Source of the DNA: Chryseobacterium shigense
GTDB taxonomy: Bacteria > Bacteroidota > Bacteroidia > Flavobacteriales > Weeksellaceae
DNA: 64,000 nucleotides
Direction: 5' to 3'
NCBI RefSeq assembly: GCF_900156575.1
Contig: NZ_FTNY01000005.1
Location: 186,001-250,000, forward strand
The notes beneath the pieces are model-generated. The model was not told the DNA's origin. It did not search any database and saw only the letters and a program-made list of their open reading frames with translations. This document shows positions 1 through 8,853 of the stretch, one piece after another. Within the stretch, counting starts at the first letter, position 1. The number at the start of each line of letters is the position of its first letter. A program made the translations under genes and the position numbers.

Positions 1-632
1 TTTTCTATGGATGGGAAATTGGAATTCGTGCAGATGAAATTCAGCAGATCATCGTTGTTGGTGATGTTCTTGATCGCAAAATTGGCTGCATTTGGAATAT
101 TCGGATCCAGCTCAATAATCTTTAGAGCCAGATCTTTTATATTTTCAAGCAAGGCATCATACTCTTCCTTGTTTTTCGGACGGGTATCTTTTAATTTTGT
201 GATTTCCGCTTTAAAATACGGTTTGCTTTCTACGATCTTTTTGATCTTAAATCTGTGGAAGCCTTTTGTAATAGCAGTGATATTACCTTCAGGAAGTTTT
301 ATAATTTTTATGATCTTGGCTAATGTGCCGGTGGAGTACATGTCTTTTTCACCAGGCTGCTCCAGTTCTGAGTTTTTCTGGCTGACGATCCCAATGAAAT
401 CACCGTTTTTCTGTGCTTCTTCCAAAAGCTGTATCGATGTTTTTCTTCCTGCAGTAATAGGAATGACTACGTTCGGAAACATAACCATATTTCTTACCGG
501 AAGTATAGGGAATATTTTTTGTTCGGAATTTTTATCAGTCTCCGAGAAGTCTGAAAGATTGATCTCTTCGGCTACAATGTCAAACCCATCGCTGATCATT
601 TCCTCTAAACTAATATCTTCAAATTCTGTCAT
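1..632 (-). CDS. lon: Lon protease (endopeptidase La), N-terminal part
   Basis: ATP-dependent serine protease of the cytoplasm that degrades misfolded and regulatory proteins. Only the first 210 or so residues lie in the window; the gene runs off the left edge. After an acidic leader of about 40 residues, the translation reads FPILPVRNMVMFPNVVIPI, the typical start of the Lon substrate-binding domain, followed by the family pattern TGTLAKIIKIIKLPEGN and a downstream FRIK-like stretch. The ATPase and Ser-Lys protease domains are outside the window. The start ATG (complement of 630-632) is the first Met before the acidic leader. A perfect dyad lies 10 bases upstream. The identification rests on the N-terminal domain alone, but this domain plus the leader is characteristic of bacteroidete Lon. 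Confidence 0.9.
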   Translation of the reverse strand, partial: MTEFEDISLEEMISDGFDIVAEEINLSDFSETDKNSEQKIFPILPVRNMVMFPNVVIPITAGRKTSIQLLEEAQKNGDFIGIVSQKNSELEQPGEKDMYSTGTLAKIIKIIKLPEGNITAITKGFHRFKIKKIVESKPYFKAEITKLKDTRPKNKEEYDALLENIKDLALKIIELDPNIPNAANFAIKNITNNDDLLNFICTNSNFPSIE

Positions 633-642
633 AGTAAATCAA

Positions 643-657
643 ATGACAAATTGTCAT
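643..657. promoter_or_regulatory. Perfect dyad upstream of lon
   Basis: ATGACAA-A-TTGTCAT is a 7-bp perfect inverted repeat around one base, ending 10 bases before the lon start codon. It could be an operator or a 5' UTR hairpin. No regulator is identified. The rest of the lon-ppiD gap (633-892) is AT-rich and contains TATTTTCG at 858-865, a near match to the TAnnTTTG -7 motif, about 28 bases before ppiD. Confidence 0.4.
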
Positions 658-892
658 CTTCGTTTTAAATCGTTAAAATGATATTTTACAATATGCGCTG
701 AAAACGTGCAGCGTATTACGGTTCTCTACATTGCACAATACCTATGCCATTTGTTTTTTGCTAAAAAATATGGTCAAAATTTCCTTTTTTCAACAATCTT
801 TCATTTTAAAAATTAAAATAAAGGACTTCTGCTTCTCTAATTTCTTAAAAATGTGTATTTTCGCAAACTGATAAAAAACTATAATATATAAA

Positions 893-3043
893 ATGGCAAT
901 TTTAGGACAGATTAGGAGTAAGCCTTGGCTTTTGATGGGAGTGATAGCATTGGCGCTTTTAGCGTTTCTGGTAAACCCTGATAGCATCGACAAGGTTTTT
1001 GGGAAAAATCCTGACGTTTTAGGAAAAGTAAACGGTGAGAAAGTCACCCGCGAAGAGTTCAATGATCAGCTTTTCGTACTGCAGCAGCAGGCTGGACAAC
1101 AAGGCCGTCCAAAAACGGGACTTGAAGAGCAGGCTTGGCAGTTACTTGTACAATCTAAACTTATCAAGCAACAGTTTGAGAAATTGGGCTTTGAGATGAC
1201 TGACGACTATTTCTGGAATCAGATCCAGTATGATCAGATGTTTGCCCAACAACAACAGTTCTTTGACGAGAAAGGTAATTTTAAAACTCAAGAACTTAAA
1301 AAAGAGATTGAAACATTAAAAGGCACCAATCCGGAAGGTTACAACCAATGGTTGAAAACCAGAAAAACCGTGGAGTACAGACTCATGGCGAGACAGGTGT
1401 TTTCTAATATTTCAGCGGGTATTACAACGGGTAAGAAAGAAGCTGAAGAGCTTATGAAGCAGAGAGACCAGTTGGCAGATATCGATTTTGTAAAGATCGA
1501 TTATGCAGCATACCTTCAGAAAACGAAAATTAACGTTACTACGGCAGACCTTGATAACTATATCAAGCAACACCCGGTAATGTTCAAAGCTGAACCTAGC
1601 AGAAATATTGGAATTGTATATTTCCCTTCCAAACCTAGCCCGGCAGATGATGCCGCGGCTCAGAAGGAAATCAATAAACTTTTCTCTGGAGGGACAGATG
1701 CAAGTGGAGGAACTGAAAACTTCCAGAATACAAAGAATGACTCTATGTTTGTAATGGCCAATTCTGATATGCCTTATAACAATCAGTATGCAAAGCCTAA
1801 CCAATTGCCTCAGACTATTCAGGGACAAATCGCATCTGCCGCTATCGGACAGACTTTTGGACCTTACAAAGAGCAAAACTTCTACGTGGTTTCAAAACTT
1901 TTAGATAAAAAGACTTCTGACTCTACATTGTCGAGACACATCCTGATTGCTTTCAAAGGAAGCCCTGCAGGAGAAGGAGTGACAAGATCTAAGGAGCAGG
2001 CTAAGAAATTGGCAGACTCTATCGGAGCTATTGTAAAAGCGAATCCAGGGAAATTTACAGAGTTTATTAAACTTTCTAATGATCCAAGTTCTGCAGCACA
2101 GGGAGGAAGCTTAGGATGGACAACGCCTGAAACGCCTTTCGTTCCGGAATTCCTTACCTATTTGGCCAACAATCCTAAAGGAGCTACTGGTGTTGTAGAA
2201 ACACAGTTTGGATACCATATCATCAATATTGAAGATAAAAAACCAGGTTCAATGAGCTATAAAGTAGCGAACCTTGTAAAAGAAGTGAAGCCTTCGGATG
2301 CTACAGAAGCAGAATCTGATAAAAAAGCAAGAAGATTTATTCAGCAGGTTCAGGGGAAATCTTTCAACGATTTCGTGAACATTGCTAAGAAAGAAAACTT
2401 TCAGTTCTCTAACCCTAAAGCCGCCAAAAGATTTGACGGACAACTTCAGGGACTGGGTACGGATAAAGATGGAGAAATCTTAGCTTGGGCTTTCAATAAG
2501 AAAACATCTAAAGGAGATACAGAATTCTTTACTGTAGAAGGAACAGGAGATAAAATTGTAGCCTATCTTAACGGGAAACAAGACGCAGGTCTTGCAGATG
2601 CTGAATCTGTAAGAGACCAGATTGAAGTGATTGTTAAAAATAAATTAGCAGCAAAACAGATTTCTGATAAAATTGCAGGCGCTAAAGCATCAAGTTTAGA
2701 TCAGATTGCTAAACTATTTGCTTCAACGAAGCAAACTGCTCAGGTGAATATGCTTAATCCTTCCGTAGCAGGTTCTATGGAGCCTAAAGTTGCCGGTGCA
2801 GCTTTCGGTGTTGCCAAAGGAAAACTTTCTAATCCTATCGAAGGAGGAACAGGGGTTTATGTATTGATCAAAAAATCAGAAACCATCAACAAACAGCCGG
2901 GTGATCTTAAACAATTTACTGAGTCTATTACCCAGAGAGGAGCTCAGATGTTCGGACCGGCCTGGATGAAGAGCCTTCAGGATAATGCAGATATCAAAGA
3001 TTACAGAATCGAGATCTGGAACAAGGTTGGAAATCGACAATAG
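893..3043 (+). CDS. PpiD-like peptidylprolyl isomerase / periplasmic chaperone
   Basis: Membrane-anchored folding factor for secreted and outer-membrane proteins. A short cytoplasmic N-terminus is followed by one transmembrane helix (about residues 12-28, LLMGVIALALLAFLV). A SurA-N-like region with the VNGEKVTREEFNDQL pattern comes next. A parvulin (PPIC) domain lies at about residues 347-453, starting SRHILIAFKG and ending GYHIINIEDKK, with the conserved GGSLGW. The C-terminal part resembles a second, degenerate parvulin-like segment. At 716 residues it is slightly longer than the E. coli PpiD of about 620. It diverges from lon and is followed by a terminator at 3068, so it is probably monocistronic. 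Isomerase activity is inferred from the family. Confidence 0.88.
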   Translation: MAILGQIRSKPWLLMGVIALALLAFLVNPDSIDKVFGKNPDVLGKVNGEKVTREEFNDQLFVLQQQAGQQGRPKTGLEEQAWQLLVQSKLIKQQFEKLGFEMTDDYFWNQIQYDQMFAQQQQFFDEKGNFKTQELKKEIETLKGTNPEGYNQWLKTRKTVEYRLMARQVFSNISAGITTGKKEAEELMKQRDQLADIDFVKIDYAAYLQKTKINVTTADLDNYIKQHPVMFKAEPSRNIGIVYFPSKPSPADDAAAQKEINKLFSGGTDASGGTENFQNTKNDSMFVMANSDMPYNNQYAKPNQLPQTIQGQIASAAIGQTFGPYKEQNFYVVSKLLDKKTSDSTLSRHILIAFKGSPAGEGVTRSKEQAKKLADSIGAIVKANPGKFTEFIKLSNDPSSAAQGGSLGWTTPETPFVPEFLTYLANNPKGATGVVETQFGYHIINIEDKKPGSMSYKVANLVKEVKPSDATEAESDKKARRFIQQVQGKSFNDFVNIAKKENFQFSNPKAAKRFDGQLQGLGTDKDGEILAWAFNKKTSKGDTEFFTVEGTGDKIVAYLNGKQDAGLADAESVRDQIEVIVKNKLAAKQISDKIAGAKASSLDQIAKLFASTKQTAQVNMLNPSVAGSMEPKVAGAAFGVAKGKLSNPIEGGTGVYVLIKKSETINKQPGDLKQFTESITQRGAQMFGPAWMKSLQDNADIKDYRIEIWNKVGNRQ

Positions 3044-3067
3044 TAAGAAATTAATTTTTACAGATAT

Positions 3068-3098
3068 AAAAGCGGCAGATTTTTCTGTCGCTTTTTTT
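3068..3098 (+). terminator. Rho-independent terminator of the PpiD-like gene
   Basis: Stem AGCGGCAGA / TCTGTCGCT (one G-U pair) with a TTT loop, followed by a run of seven T, 25-55 bases after the stop codon. Confidence 0.8.
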
Positions 3099-3174
3099 GT
3101 ATTTAACGCAGAACAATAAAGAAAAAGATTAATTTAAAATGTGTTATATTTGCTCATTAGAAAAAATTTAGCAA

Positions 3175-4125
3175 GTGAAGTTCAGTAAAGAATTAAAAGC
3201 TGGTGTGATCGCACTTCTGGCTATTGTAGGCTTTGTAGTGTTGTTTCAGTTTATGAAAGGCAGAAGTCTTTTTACTACCGATAATATATTTTACGCAAAA
3301 TACGATAATGTAGAAGGGCTGGCTCAGTCATCTGCAGTTTCCATCAATGGTTTGAAAGTAGGACAGGTCGACAAGATCATTCCTAGGACAGCAAAAGACG
3401 GAAAGATCAGTTTTGTAGTAAAAATTACGGTAGATGACAAGTTCGAGTTTTCCAAAAATTCAACCCTTGAGATCTTTGAACCTGGACTGATGTCCGGAAA
3501 AGAAATGAGGGTAAATCTTATGTACGGTGGTCAGACTGCAAAGGATGGAGACACCCTTCAGGGTTCTTTCAAGTTGGGAACATTGGGAAGCCTTTCTTCT
3601 CAGGTAGGACCCGTGAAGGATCAGCTGCAAACGGTTTTACATCGTGTGGACTCTTTAATGGCTAATGCCAATCTATTGGTTGATGGTCAGAACAGAGCCG
3701 AAATCAAAGCATTGCTTTCCAATCTTAATAAGACCGTAGGTGCTTTGCAGACTACAGCAGGAAGTGTAAACAGCCTTGTAGGACATAATGATCCAAAGCT
3801 GCAAAAAGTACTTGATGATGCAAGCGTTACCATGCAGAGTGGAAAAGTAACTTTGGATAAATACGGAAATCTTGCAGAAAGTATCGATACTAAAAAACTG
3901 AATGCGGCCATCTCAAATTTAGATGCTACCGTAGGAAAGCTTAATCAGGTCATTGCAGGAGTTGATAACGGACAAGGAAGTTTAGGAAAATTAATGAAGG
4001 ATGAGCAGCTATACAATAATCTGAATTCTGCTTCTACCAATCTGAATTCATTAATTGAAGACATGAAAGCAAACCCTAAGAGATATATTAATTTCTCTGT
4101 TTTCGGAAAGAACAATAAAGACTAA
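3175..4125 (+). CDS. MlaD/MCE family protein
   Basis: Periplasmic substrate-binding component of the kind used by Mla-type lipid transporters. Visible features are an N-terminal anchor helix (about residues 9-27, AGVIALLAIVGFVVLFQ) and an MCE domain (about residues 35-120) with the family pattern VEGLAQSSAVSINGLKVGQV. A long C-terminal region rich in Asn, Leu and Thr has heptad-like spacing expected of helical MCE tails. The start is GTG, because no ATG precedes the helix. A -7 motif TATATTTG sits at 3145-3152. No MlaE permease or MlaF ATPase is adjacent, so this looks like an MlaD whose transporter partners lie elsewhere. Seven bases separate it from the next gene, so the two may be cotranscribed. 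Confidence 0.87.
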   Translation: MKFSKELKAGVIALLAIVGFVVLFQFMKGRSLFTTDNIFYAKYDNVEGLAQSSAVSINGLKVGQVDKIIPRTAKDGKISFVVKITVDDKFEFSKNSTLEIFEPGLMSGKEMRVNLMYGGQTAKDGDTLQGSFKLGTLGSLSSQVGPVKDQLQTVLHRVDSLMANANLLVDGQNRAEIKALLSNLNKTVGALQTTAGSVNSLVGHNDPKLQKVLDDASVTMQSGKVTLDKYGNLAESIDTKKLNAAISNLDATVGKLNQVIAGVDNGQGSLGKLMKDEQLYNNLNSASTNLNSLIEDMKANPKRYINFSVFGKNNKD

Positions 4126-4132
4126 TCACCTT

Positions 4133-5476
4133 ATGCAGTACATCGATAACATTATTTTTCTGATCTTATTAGTTGCTGGATTTGGGCTCTTTGCCAAAAG
4201 CCTGCAAAAGATTTACAGAAATATCAGGCTGGGAAGAGAAATCGATAGAAGCGACAGGAAAGCCGAGCGCTGGGAAACCATGGCCAGAGTGGCGATGGGC
4301 CAGAGCAAAATGGTAAAACGTCCTGTAGCGGGTATTCTCCATCTTTTCGTCTATGTAGGTTTTGTGATTATCAACATTGAACTGGTAGAAATTATTGTAG
4401 ATGGGATCTTTGGAACCCACCGGTTTTTAGCTTCAATCTTTGGAGATACTTTCTACAATTTCTTTACAGCAACATTGGAGGTACTGGCGCTTTTAGTAAT
4501 CATTGGAGTGGTTTTGTTCTTTATCAGAAGAAACTTCTATGGCGTTAAAAGGCTTACTATGAAAGAGCTTTTCGGCTGGCCTAAAAATGATGCCAACTGG
4601 ATTCTGATCATAGAATTTGCTCTGATGATGGCTTTCTTTAGCATGAATGCTTCAGAATCTGTTTTACAGGCAAGAAATGCAGAAGGTTTTCATCATATCG
4701 GATCTTTCCCCATTAGCCAGATGCTTTTTGTTCCGTTCTTAGAAGTATTCAGCTTTGATAATGGATTTTTAGTATTTGTTGAAAGAAGTGCCTGGTGGTT
4801 TCACTTTGTGGGAATCCTGTTCTTCATGAATTATCTGTATTACTCCAAACACCTTCATATCATTCTTGCATTTCCAAGTACCTGGTTGGCGAATCTTGAT
4901 AAAAAAGGAAAATTCAATAATCTTGACTCTGTCACCAAAGAGATCAAACTGATGATGGACCCTAACGCTGATCCTTATGCCGCACCGGCTGAAGGAGATG
5001 CTGCTGATGTTCCGTCTAAGTTTGGCGCAGAAGATATATTTGACCTGAATCAGGTACAATTACTCAATGCCTATTCCTGTACAGAATGCGGAAGATGTAC
5101 TTCGGTATGTCCTGCTAACATCACCGGGAAAAAACTTTCTCCAAGACTTATTCTGATGAAGACCAGAGACAGACTGGAAGAAGTAGGCAGAAATATCGAC
5201 AAAAACGGAAAATTCGAAGACGACGGTAAGAAGCTTCTGAATGATTATATCACCAAAGAAGAACTTTGGGCATGTACCACATGTAACGCCTGTACAGAAG
5301 CATGTCCGGTATTGCTGGATCCGCTTTCTATTATTTTCGAAATGAGAAGATTCCTCGTGATGGAACAGTCCGCTGCCCCTCAGGAACTGAATCTGATGAT
5401 GACGAATGTAGAAAACAATGCTGCTCCTTGGCAGTACAATCAGGCAGACCGTCTGAACTGGGCCAATGAGAATTAA
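4133..5476 (+). CDS. Membrane-bound 4Fe-4S dicluster oxidoreductase subunit
   Basis: Integral membrane electron-transfer protein. The N-terminal 240 residues hold about five hydrophobic helices in a NarI/HdrE-like arrangement with scattered His residues that could bind haem b. The C-terminal cytoplasmic part has two ferredoxin motifs of the form CxxCxxCxxxCP, near residue 316 (CTECGRCTSVCP) and residue 381 (CTTCNACTEACP). The next gene (5556) encodes a CCG cysteine-rich protein, and the pair resembles HdrC/HdrB or GlpC-type modules that move electrons between a soluble donor and menaquinone. The donor is unknown; electron-transfer flavoprotein or a dehydrogenase encoded elsewhere are possibilities. 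The specific reaction cannot be assigned. Confidence 0.85.
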   Translation: MQYIDNIIFLILLVAGFGLFAKSLQKIYRNIRLGREIDRSDRKAERWETMARVAMGQSKMVKRPVAGILHLFVYVGFVIINIELVEIIVDGIFGTHRFLASIFGDTFYNFFTATLEVLALLVIIGVVLFFIRRNFYGVKRLTMKELFGWPKNDANWILIIEFALMMAFFSMNASESVLQARNAEGFHHIGSFPISQMLFVPFLEVFSFDNGFLVFVERSAWWFHFVGILFFMNYLYYSKHLHIILAFPSTWLANLDKKGKFNNLDSVTKEIKLMMDPNADPYAAPAEGDAADVPSKFGAEDIFDLNQVQLLNAYSCTECGRCTSVCPANITGKKLSPRLILMKTRDRLEEVGRNIDKNGKFEDDGKKLLNDYITKEELWACTTCNACTEACPVLLDPLSIIFEMRRFLVMEQSAAPQELNLMMTNVENNAAPWQYNQADRLNWANEN

Positions 5477-5545
5477 TGTAACAATGTAAAATAATGTAAC
5501 AATGTAGCAATTCATTGGTAAACTGGTACATTGGCATATTCGTAA
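5477..5545. repeat. Degenerate intergenic repeat, TGTAACAATGTA family, copy 1
   Basis: The gap between the two Fe-S genes consists of short related units: TGTAACAATGTA twice, then TGTAGCAAT, TTGGTAAA and TGGTACATTGG. A similar array in the opposite orientation occurs at 47518-47597. Such low-complexity arrays appear to be neutral intergenic repeats. It interrupts an otherwise tight gene pair without a terminator-like stem. Confidence 0.5.
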
Positions 5546-5555
5546 ATTTGAGAAA

Positions 5556-6341
5556 ATGGATTTCAATATAAAAACAATGGCAGAATATGCTGCCGAAGGA
5601 AAATCCCCGGAAGTTTTATTTTGGGTGGGATGTGCCGGAAGTTTTGACGACCGCGCCAAAAAAATCACAAAAGCTTTTTGCAAGATATTAAACAAAATAG
5701 GAGTTGAATTTGCAGTTCTGGGACCAGAAGAAAGCTGTACCGGAGATCCCGCAAAAAGAGCAGGAAACGAGTTTGTCTTCCAGATGATGGCCCTTACCAA
5801 TATTGAGGTCCTGAACGCCTACGAAGTAAAAAAGATTGTTACTGCCTGCCCTCACTGTTTCAATACCCTAAAAAATGAATACCCAAGCCTGGGAGGACAC
5901 TACGAAGTAGTTCACCATACTCAGTTTCTTAAAACATTAATGGAAGAAGGAAGGCTAAAGATCGAAGGAGGTGCTTTTAAAGGAAAAAAGATCACTTTCC
6001 ATGATCCTTGCTACCTGGGAAGAGCCAACAATGAATATGAAGCTCCAAGAATCCTTCTTGAGAAGCTGGATGCTGAGCTTGTAGAAATGAAACGTTGCAA
6101 AACCAACGGTTTGTGCTGTGGAGCAGGAGGTGCGCAGATGTTTAAAGAGCCAGAAAAAGGAAACAAAGACATCAATATAGAAAGAACGGAAGAAGCTTTA
6201 TCTTTCCAACCTAAAGTTATTGCTACAGGATGTCCGTTTTGTAACACCATGATGACAGATGGAGTCAAACACTTTAATAAAAACGAAGAAGTAGTAGTGA
6301 AAGATATTGTAGAACTTCTAGCTGAAGCAGAAGATTTATAA
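5556..6341 (+). CDS. CCG-domain (cysteine-rich) Fe-S protein
   Basis: Soluble partner of the preceding membrane Fe-S protein. It carries two cysteine-rich CCG-type domains, as in HdrB, GlpC and LutA. The first half has FWVGCAGSFDDRA, ESCTGDPAKR and ACPHCFNTL. The second has FHDPCYLGR, GLCCGAGGAQMF and TGCPFCNTMM. In HdrB such motifs bind a non-cubane 4Fe-4S cluster, so a comparable cluster is expected but not proven here. The length of 261 residues is normal for a two-domain CCG protein. It lies 79 bases after the dicluster gene, in the same direction, and ends at a terminator (6364), which supports a two-gene unit, possibly with the MCE gene upstream. Confidence 0.85.
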   Translation: MDFNIKTMAEYAAEGKSPEVLFWVGCAGSFDDRAKKITKAFCKILNKIGVEFAVLGPEESCTGDPAKRAGNEFVFQMMALTNIEVLNAYEVKKIVTACPHCFNTLKNEYPSLGGHYEVVHHTQFLKTLMEEGRLKIEGGAFKGKKITFHDPCYLGRANNEYEAPRILLEKLDAELVEMKRCKTNGLCCGAGGAQMFKEPEKGNKDINIERTEEALSFQPKVIATGCPFCNTMMTDGVKHFNKNEEVVVKDIVELLAEAEDL

Positions 6342-6363
6342 GAACTTCATTCAAGAGATATAA

Positions 6364-6389
6364 AAACTCAGGCTTAGGTCTGGGTTTTT
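6364..6389 (+). terminator. Rho-independent terminator
   Basis: Stem AAACTCAG / CTGGGTTT (one G-U pair), loop of eight, then a T-run. It closes the Fe-S gene pair. Confidence 0.7.
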
Positions 6390-6444
6390 CTTTATTATAA
6401 ACTCAGGAATATTTCTTAATTTTATACTTTAAAACCGAAAGGAT

Positions 6445-6933
6445 ATGAAAATTGAAGAATCTAGTATAGTAGAAACCAACGACTACAGAGTCATTATATA
6501 CCCGGCATCCAGACCATTTGAAACCAAAGAAGCTAAAGTGATCACAGAAAAACTGTTCGATTTCCTTGCCACCTGGGCTGCCCACGGAAAACCGCTTGAT
6601 TCATCGTTTAAAATTGAGAAAAATCAGTTTATCGTGGTATGTGTAGACGAGGAGAAAGAAATGGCTTCAGGATGCAGTATTGATGCCTTAGGGAAGATTA
6701 TGCGCGAGATCGACGGCGAGTATCAGCTGGGACTTTTTGACAGAATGAAGGCTAGCTTTGTGCAGAATAATGAAGTAAAAACGCTAAAGCTTCAGGACTT
6801 TAAATCTCAACTGAGAAATGGTGAATTGCCAAAAGACATCCAGGTTTTTGATTTCTCTAAAAATACTTATCTGGACTTTTTGAGCCATTTTCTTCTGCCA
6901 TTGGAGAAAAGCTGGGCTGCAGGGATTGCGTAG
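6445..6933 (+). CDS. Conserved hypothetical protein of flavobacteria
   Basis: A 162-residue soluble protein without signal peptide or membrane segment. Relatives are often labelled ABC transporter ATPase in databases, but no Walker A, Walker B or ABC signature is present, so that name is not supported. The sequence has an N-terminal region YRVIIYPASRPFETKEAKVI, a central DEEKEMASGCSIDALGKIMREID that looks like a mixed alpha/beta fold, and a C-terminal helix. The pattern suggests a small cytoplasmic housekeeping protein of unknown role. It is transcribed alone, between the Fe-S pair and the convergent acetyltransferase. Confidence 0.75.
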   Translation: MKIEESSIVETNDYRVIIYPASRPFETKEAKVITEKLFDFLATWAAHGKPLDSSFKIEKNQFIVVCVDEEKEMASGCSIDALGKIMREIDGEYQLGLFDRMKASFVQNNEVKTLKLQDFKSQLRNGELPKDIQVFDFSKNTYLDFLSHFLLPLEKSWAAGIA

Positions 6934-6954
6934 CATCATATAAAATACAATCTT

Positions 6955-7563
6955 CTAGAACTTTAGATTGATGCCTTCAGGGAGTTTTCTGTTGAAAACA
7001 GTCTTCGTGAAGTCTTCAATGTAAGGTTCTTTTTGTTTAATAACTTTACACGGATTTCCTACTGCAATAGAGTTTGAAGGAATATCTTTTGCCACGATAG
7101 AACCTGCTCCGATAACAACGTTGTCACCTATTTTTACGCCAGGAAGGATCACTGAATTCGTTCCTACAAAAACATTATTACCTATTGTGATGGGCGGGCA
7201 TTGATCATGGATGCTGTGGTCGTTGTGGTTATGATTGGCAGATATTAATGATGTTCCTGCTCCGAAACCTACATTATGTCCGATAATGATCCCATTGTTC
7301 GCCTGAATATAGATGTTTGGATTGTCTCCCGGATCACACATGATCCCCTTTTTAATATTCTGGTATCCCCTGATTTCTGATGTAAAATGCACCGGCCATG
7401 GAACTTTTCCATTGATTCTCAAGATCTTTTGTGGAATCAAATAATAGAAAAAAAGAACATGAGGAAGCAGATAATCATATTTTTGACGGTAATACTCCGG
7501 ATAGAAAAAATTATTAATTCTATGGAAAATCTGGTATTCAATAAATTTTTTAATCGGATTCAT
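6955..7563 (-). CDS. Hexapeptide-repeat acyltransferase (sugar O-acetyltransferase type)
   Basis: Left-handed beta-helix acyltransferase of the maltose/serine acetyltransferase superfamily. Hexapeptide repeats run from about residue 80 to 170 (IIIGHNVGFGAG, ITIGNNVFVGTNSVILPGVKIGDNVVIGAGSIV), with a His-rich loop ISANHNHNDHS that carries the likely catalytic His. The C-terminal IPSNSIAVGNPCKVIK is typical. It overlaps the preceding flippase gene by 14 bases, so the two are cotranscribed. It probably O-acetylates a cell-surface polysaccharide or its precursor; the substrate is unknown. Length of 202 residues is normal. Confidence 0.87.
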   Translation of the reverse strand: MNPIKKFIEYQIFHRINNFFYPEYYRQKYDYLLPHVLFFYYLIPQKILRINGKVPWPVHFTSEIRGYQNIKKGIMCDPGDNPNIYIQANNGIIIGHNVGFGAGTSLISANHNHNDHSIHDQCPPITIGNNVFVGTNSVILPGVKIGDNVVIGAGSIVAKDIPSNSIAVGNPCKVIKQKEPYIEDFTKTVFNRKLPEGINLKF

Positions 7564-8782
7564 TTTTCTTCAGAATAAACATAATGTAAAAGTACAAAAA
7601 TCCATAGCCTACAAACAAGAATAGAGAAAAAATACCCACCAGATAAGTGATTCCTTTCTCCTTTCCGATCAGTATAGCAGCAATATTCGCAAGGAAAAGA
7701 TAAATGTTAAAGACCATCGCTACATTATTTCTCTTCAGAATCGTGAGAATATCTGAAATAGGATTGATCAGACTTCGGGTAAGGTAGCCAAATGACATGA
7801 GGAAAATAAATAGTCCGAGATGTTCCCAGTTTTTATTGAAAAACATCTCCAGAATGGGAATTCCAACGACGTTGACGAGGATATAAAGCGCAAAAATAAT
7901 GTAAAAATTCGTTAAGCTCATTTTCTTCGTATAGGCAAACAGCTCACTTCTGCTTCTCCCTCTATTATTGATTTCTGCGGCTTTCGGATAATAAACCGTT
8001 GCAATAGAAGAGGAAATCAAAAGAAGGGGGACGGACATAATTTTTACCGCTAAAGAATATTCTCCAAGCAATGAATCTGCAAAATAAAGCGATATCAGGA
8101 TCGGCATGATATTATTCCCTAATGCATTGATCAGCGTTGAAGGGTAGGAGTATTTAAAAAGCTCGGGTCGTTTTTTCGCATTGGCTATATATCTTTTGAA
8201 ATCAGGTTTTACATAGTATTTTCTGGAGTAATAGATAGCGGCAAGGAAAGCGGCAATATATCCGATCAGACTGCCGATCACAAGGCCGTTTTCTATTTTA
8301 ACAAATACAAATACCACCTGAAACAGAAAGCTTACCAGAGAATCTACGATCGTCAGTACCGAAACCAGTTTGAAGAGTTTCTTTTTGGCCAGAAGGAATT
8401 TCGCATTATTGGTAAATAAATAAATGAAACCCGTAAAAATCCCAAGAAATAAGATATTTTTAGGAATGTCGAAAGGAATGAATACCAACAGGAAAGCCAA
8501 AATCATGACCGCGCCTGAAACAATGCCGGCCGCACTGAAATTATTATTCACCTCCTGTTCATTTCCCTCCAGCATGATCATATGTTCCTGTGCAAGACTC
8601 AGAACTACGGTGAATATGCTCATGATGCTCAGGTAGATGCTGAATATACCATATTCGGAGGAACCGTAATATTTTGCCAGCAGAAGCCCTCCGATCACCA
8701 AAACGAACTTGGAAATAAAGTTCCCTTTAAAAATGGTGGTGATGTGGCTGCTGTTTAATCTTTTGAGTTTGTCTAAAAACAT
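7550..8782 (-). CDS. Polysaccharide flippase (Wzx/oligosaccharide exporter family)
   Basis: Polytopic inner-membrane protein of 410 residues with about 12 hydrophobic helices, matching the MATE-like Wzx fold that flips lipid-linked oligosaccharides. Typical features are the N-terminal helix VLVIGGLLLAKYYGSSEYGIFS, the loop SYPSTLINALGNNIMPILIS and paired C-terminal helices. It is followed by the overlapping acyltransferase gene, and both point to synthesis of a surface glycan. There are no glycosyltransferases beside them, so this is a small outlying pair rather than a full capsule locus. The exported glycan is unknown. Confidence 0.85.
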   Translation of the reverse strand: MFLDKLKRLNSSHITTIFKGNFISKFVLVIGGLLLAKYYGSSEYGIFSIYLSIMSIFTVVLSLAQEHMIMLEGNEQEVNNNFSAAGIVSGAVMILAFLLVFIPFDIPKNILFLGIFTGFIYLFTNNAKFLLAKKKLFKLVSVLTIVDSLVSFLFQVVFVFVKIENGLVIGSLIGYIAAFLAAIYYSRKYYVKPDFKRYIANAKKRPELFKYSYPSTLINALGNNIMPILISLYFADSLLGEYSLAVKIMSVPLLLISSSIATVYYPKAAEINNRGRSRSELFAYTKKMSLTNFYIIFALYILVNVVGIPILEMFFNKNWEHLGLFIFLMSFGYLTRSLINPISDILTILKRNNVAMVFNIYLFLANIAAILIGKEKGITYLVGIFSLFLFVGYGFLYFYIMFILKKNESD

Positions 8783-8800
8783 GGTAAAATATTACGAGAA

Positions 8801-8822
8801 CAAATATATAATTATACATTTG
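8801..8822. promoter_or_regulatory. Overlapping divergent -7 motifs
   Basis: TATATTTG on the minus strand (complement of 8801-8808) faces the flippase, and TACATTTG on the plus strand (8815-8822) faces the lipoprotein gene. Both fit the flavobacterial TAnnTTTG -7 motif. No clear TTG -33 element is seen for either. Confidence 0.5.
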
Positions 8823-8853
8823 CATAAAAAAGATTATTGAAAATTAACGAAAG

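Noticed and set aside
7..681. Plus-strand open frame across the lon gene
   Set aside because: The minus strand encodes the Lon N-terminal domain; the plus frame has no recognisable product.
6445..6933. ABC transporter ATPase label
   Set aside because: No Walker or ABC signature motifs are present.
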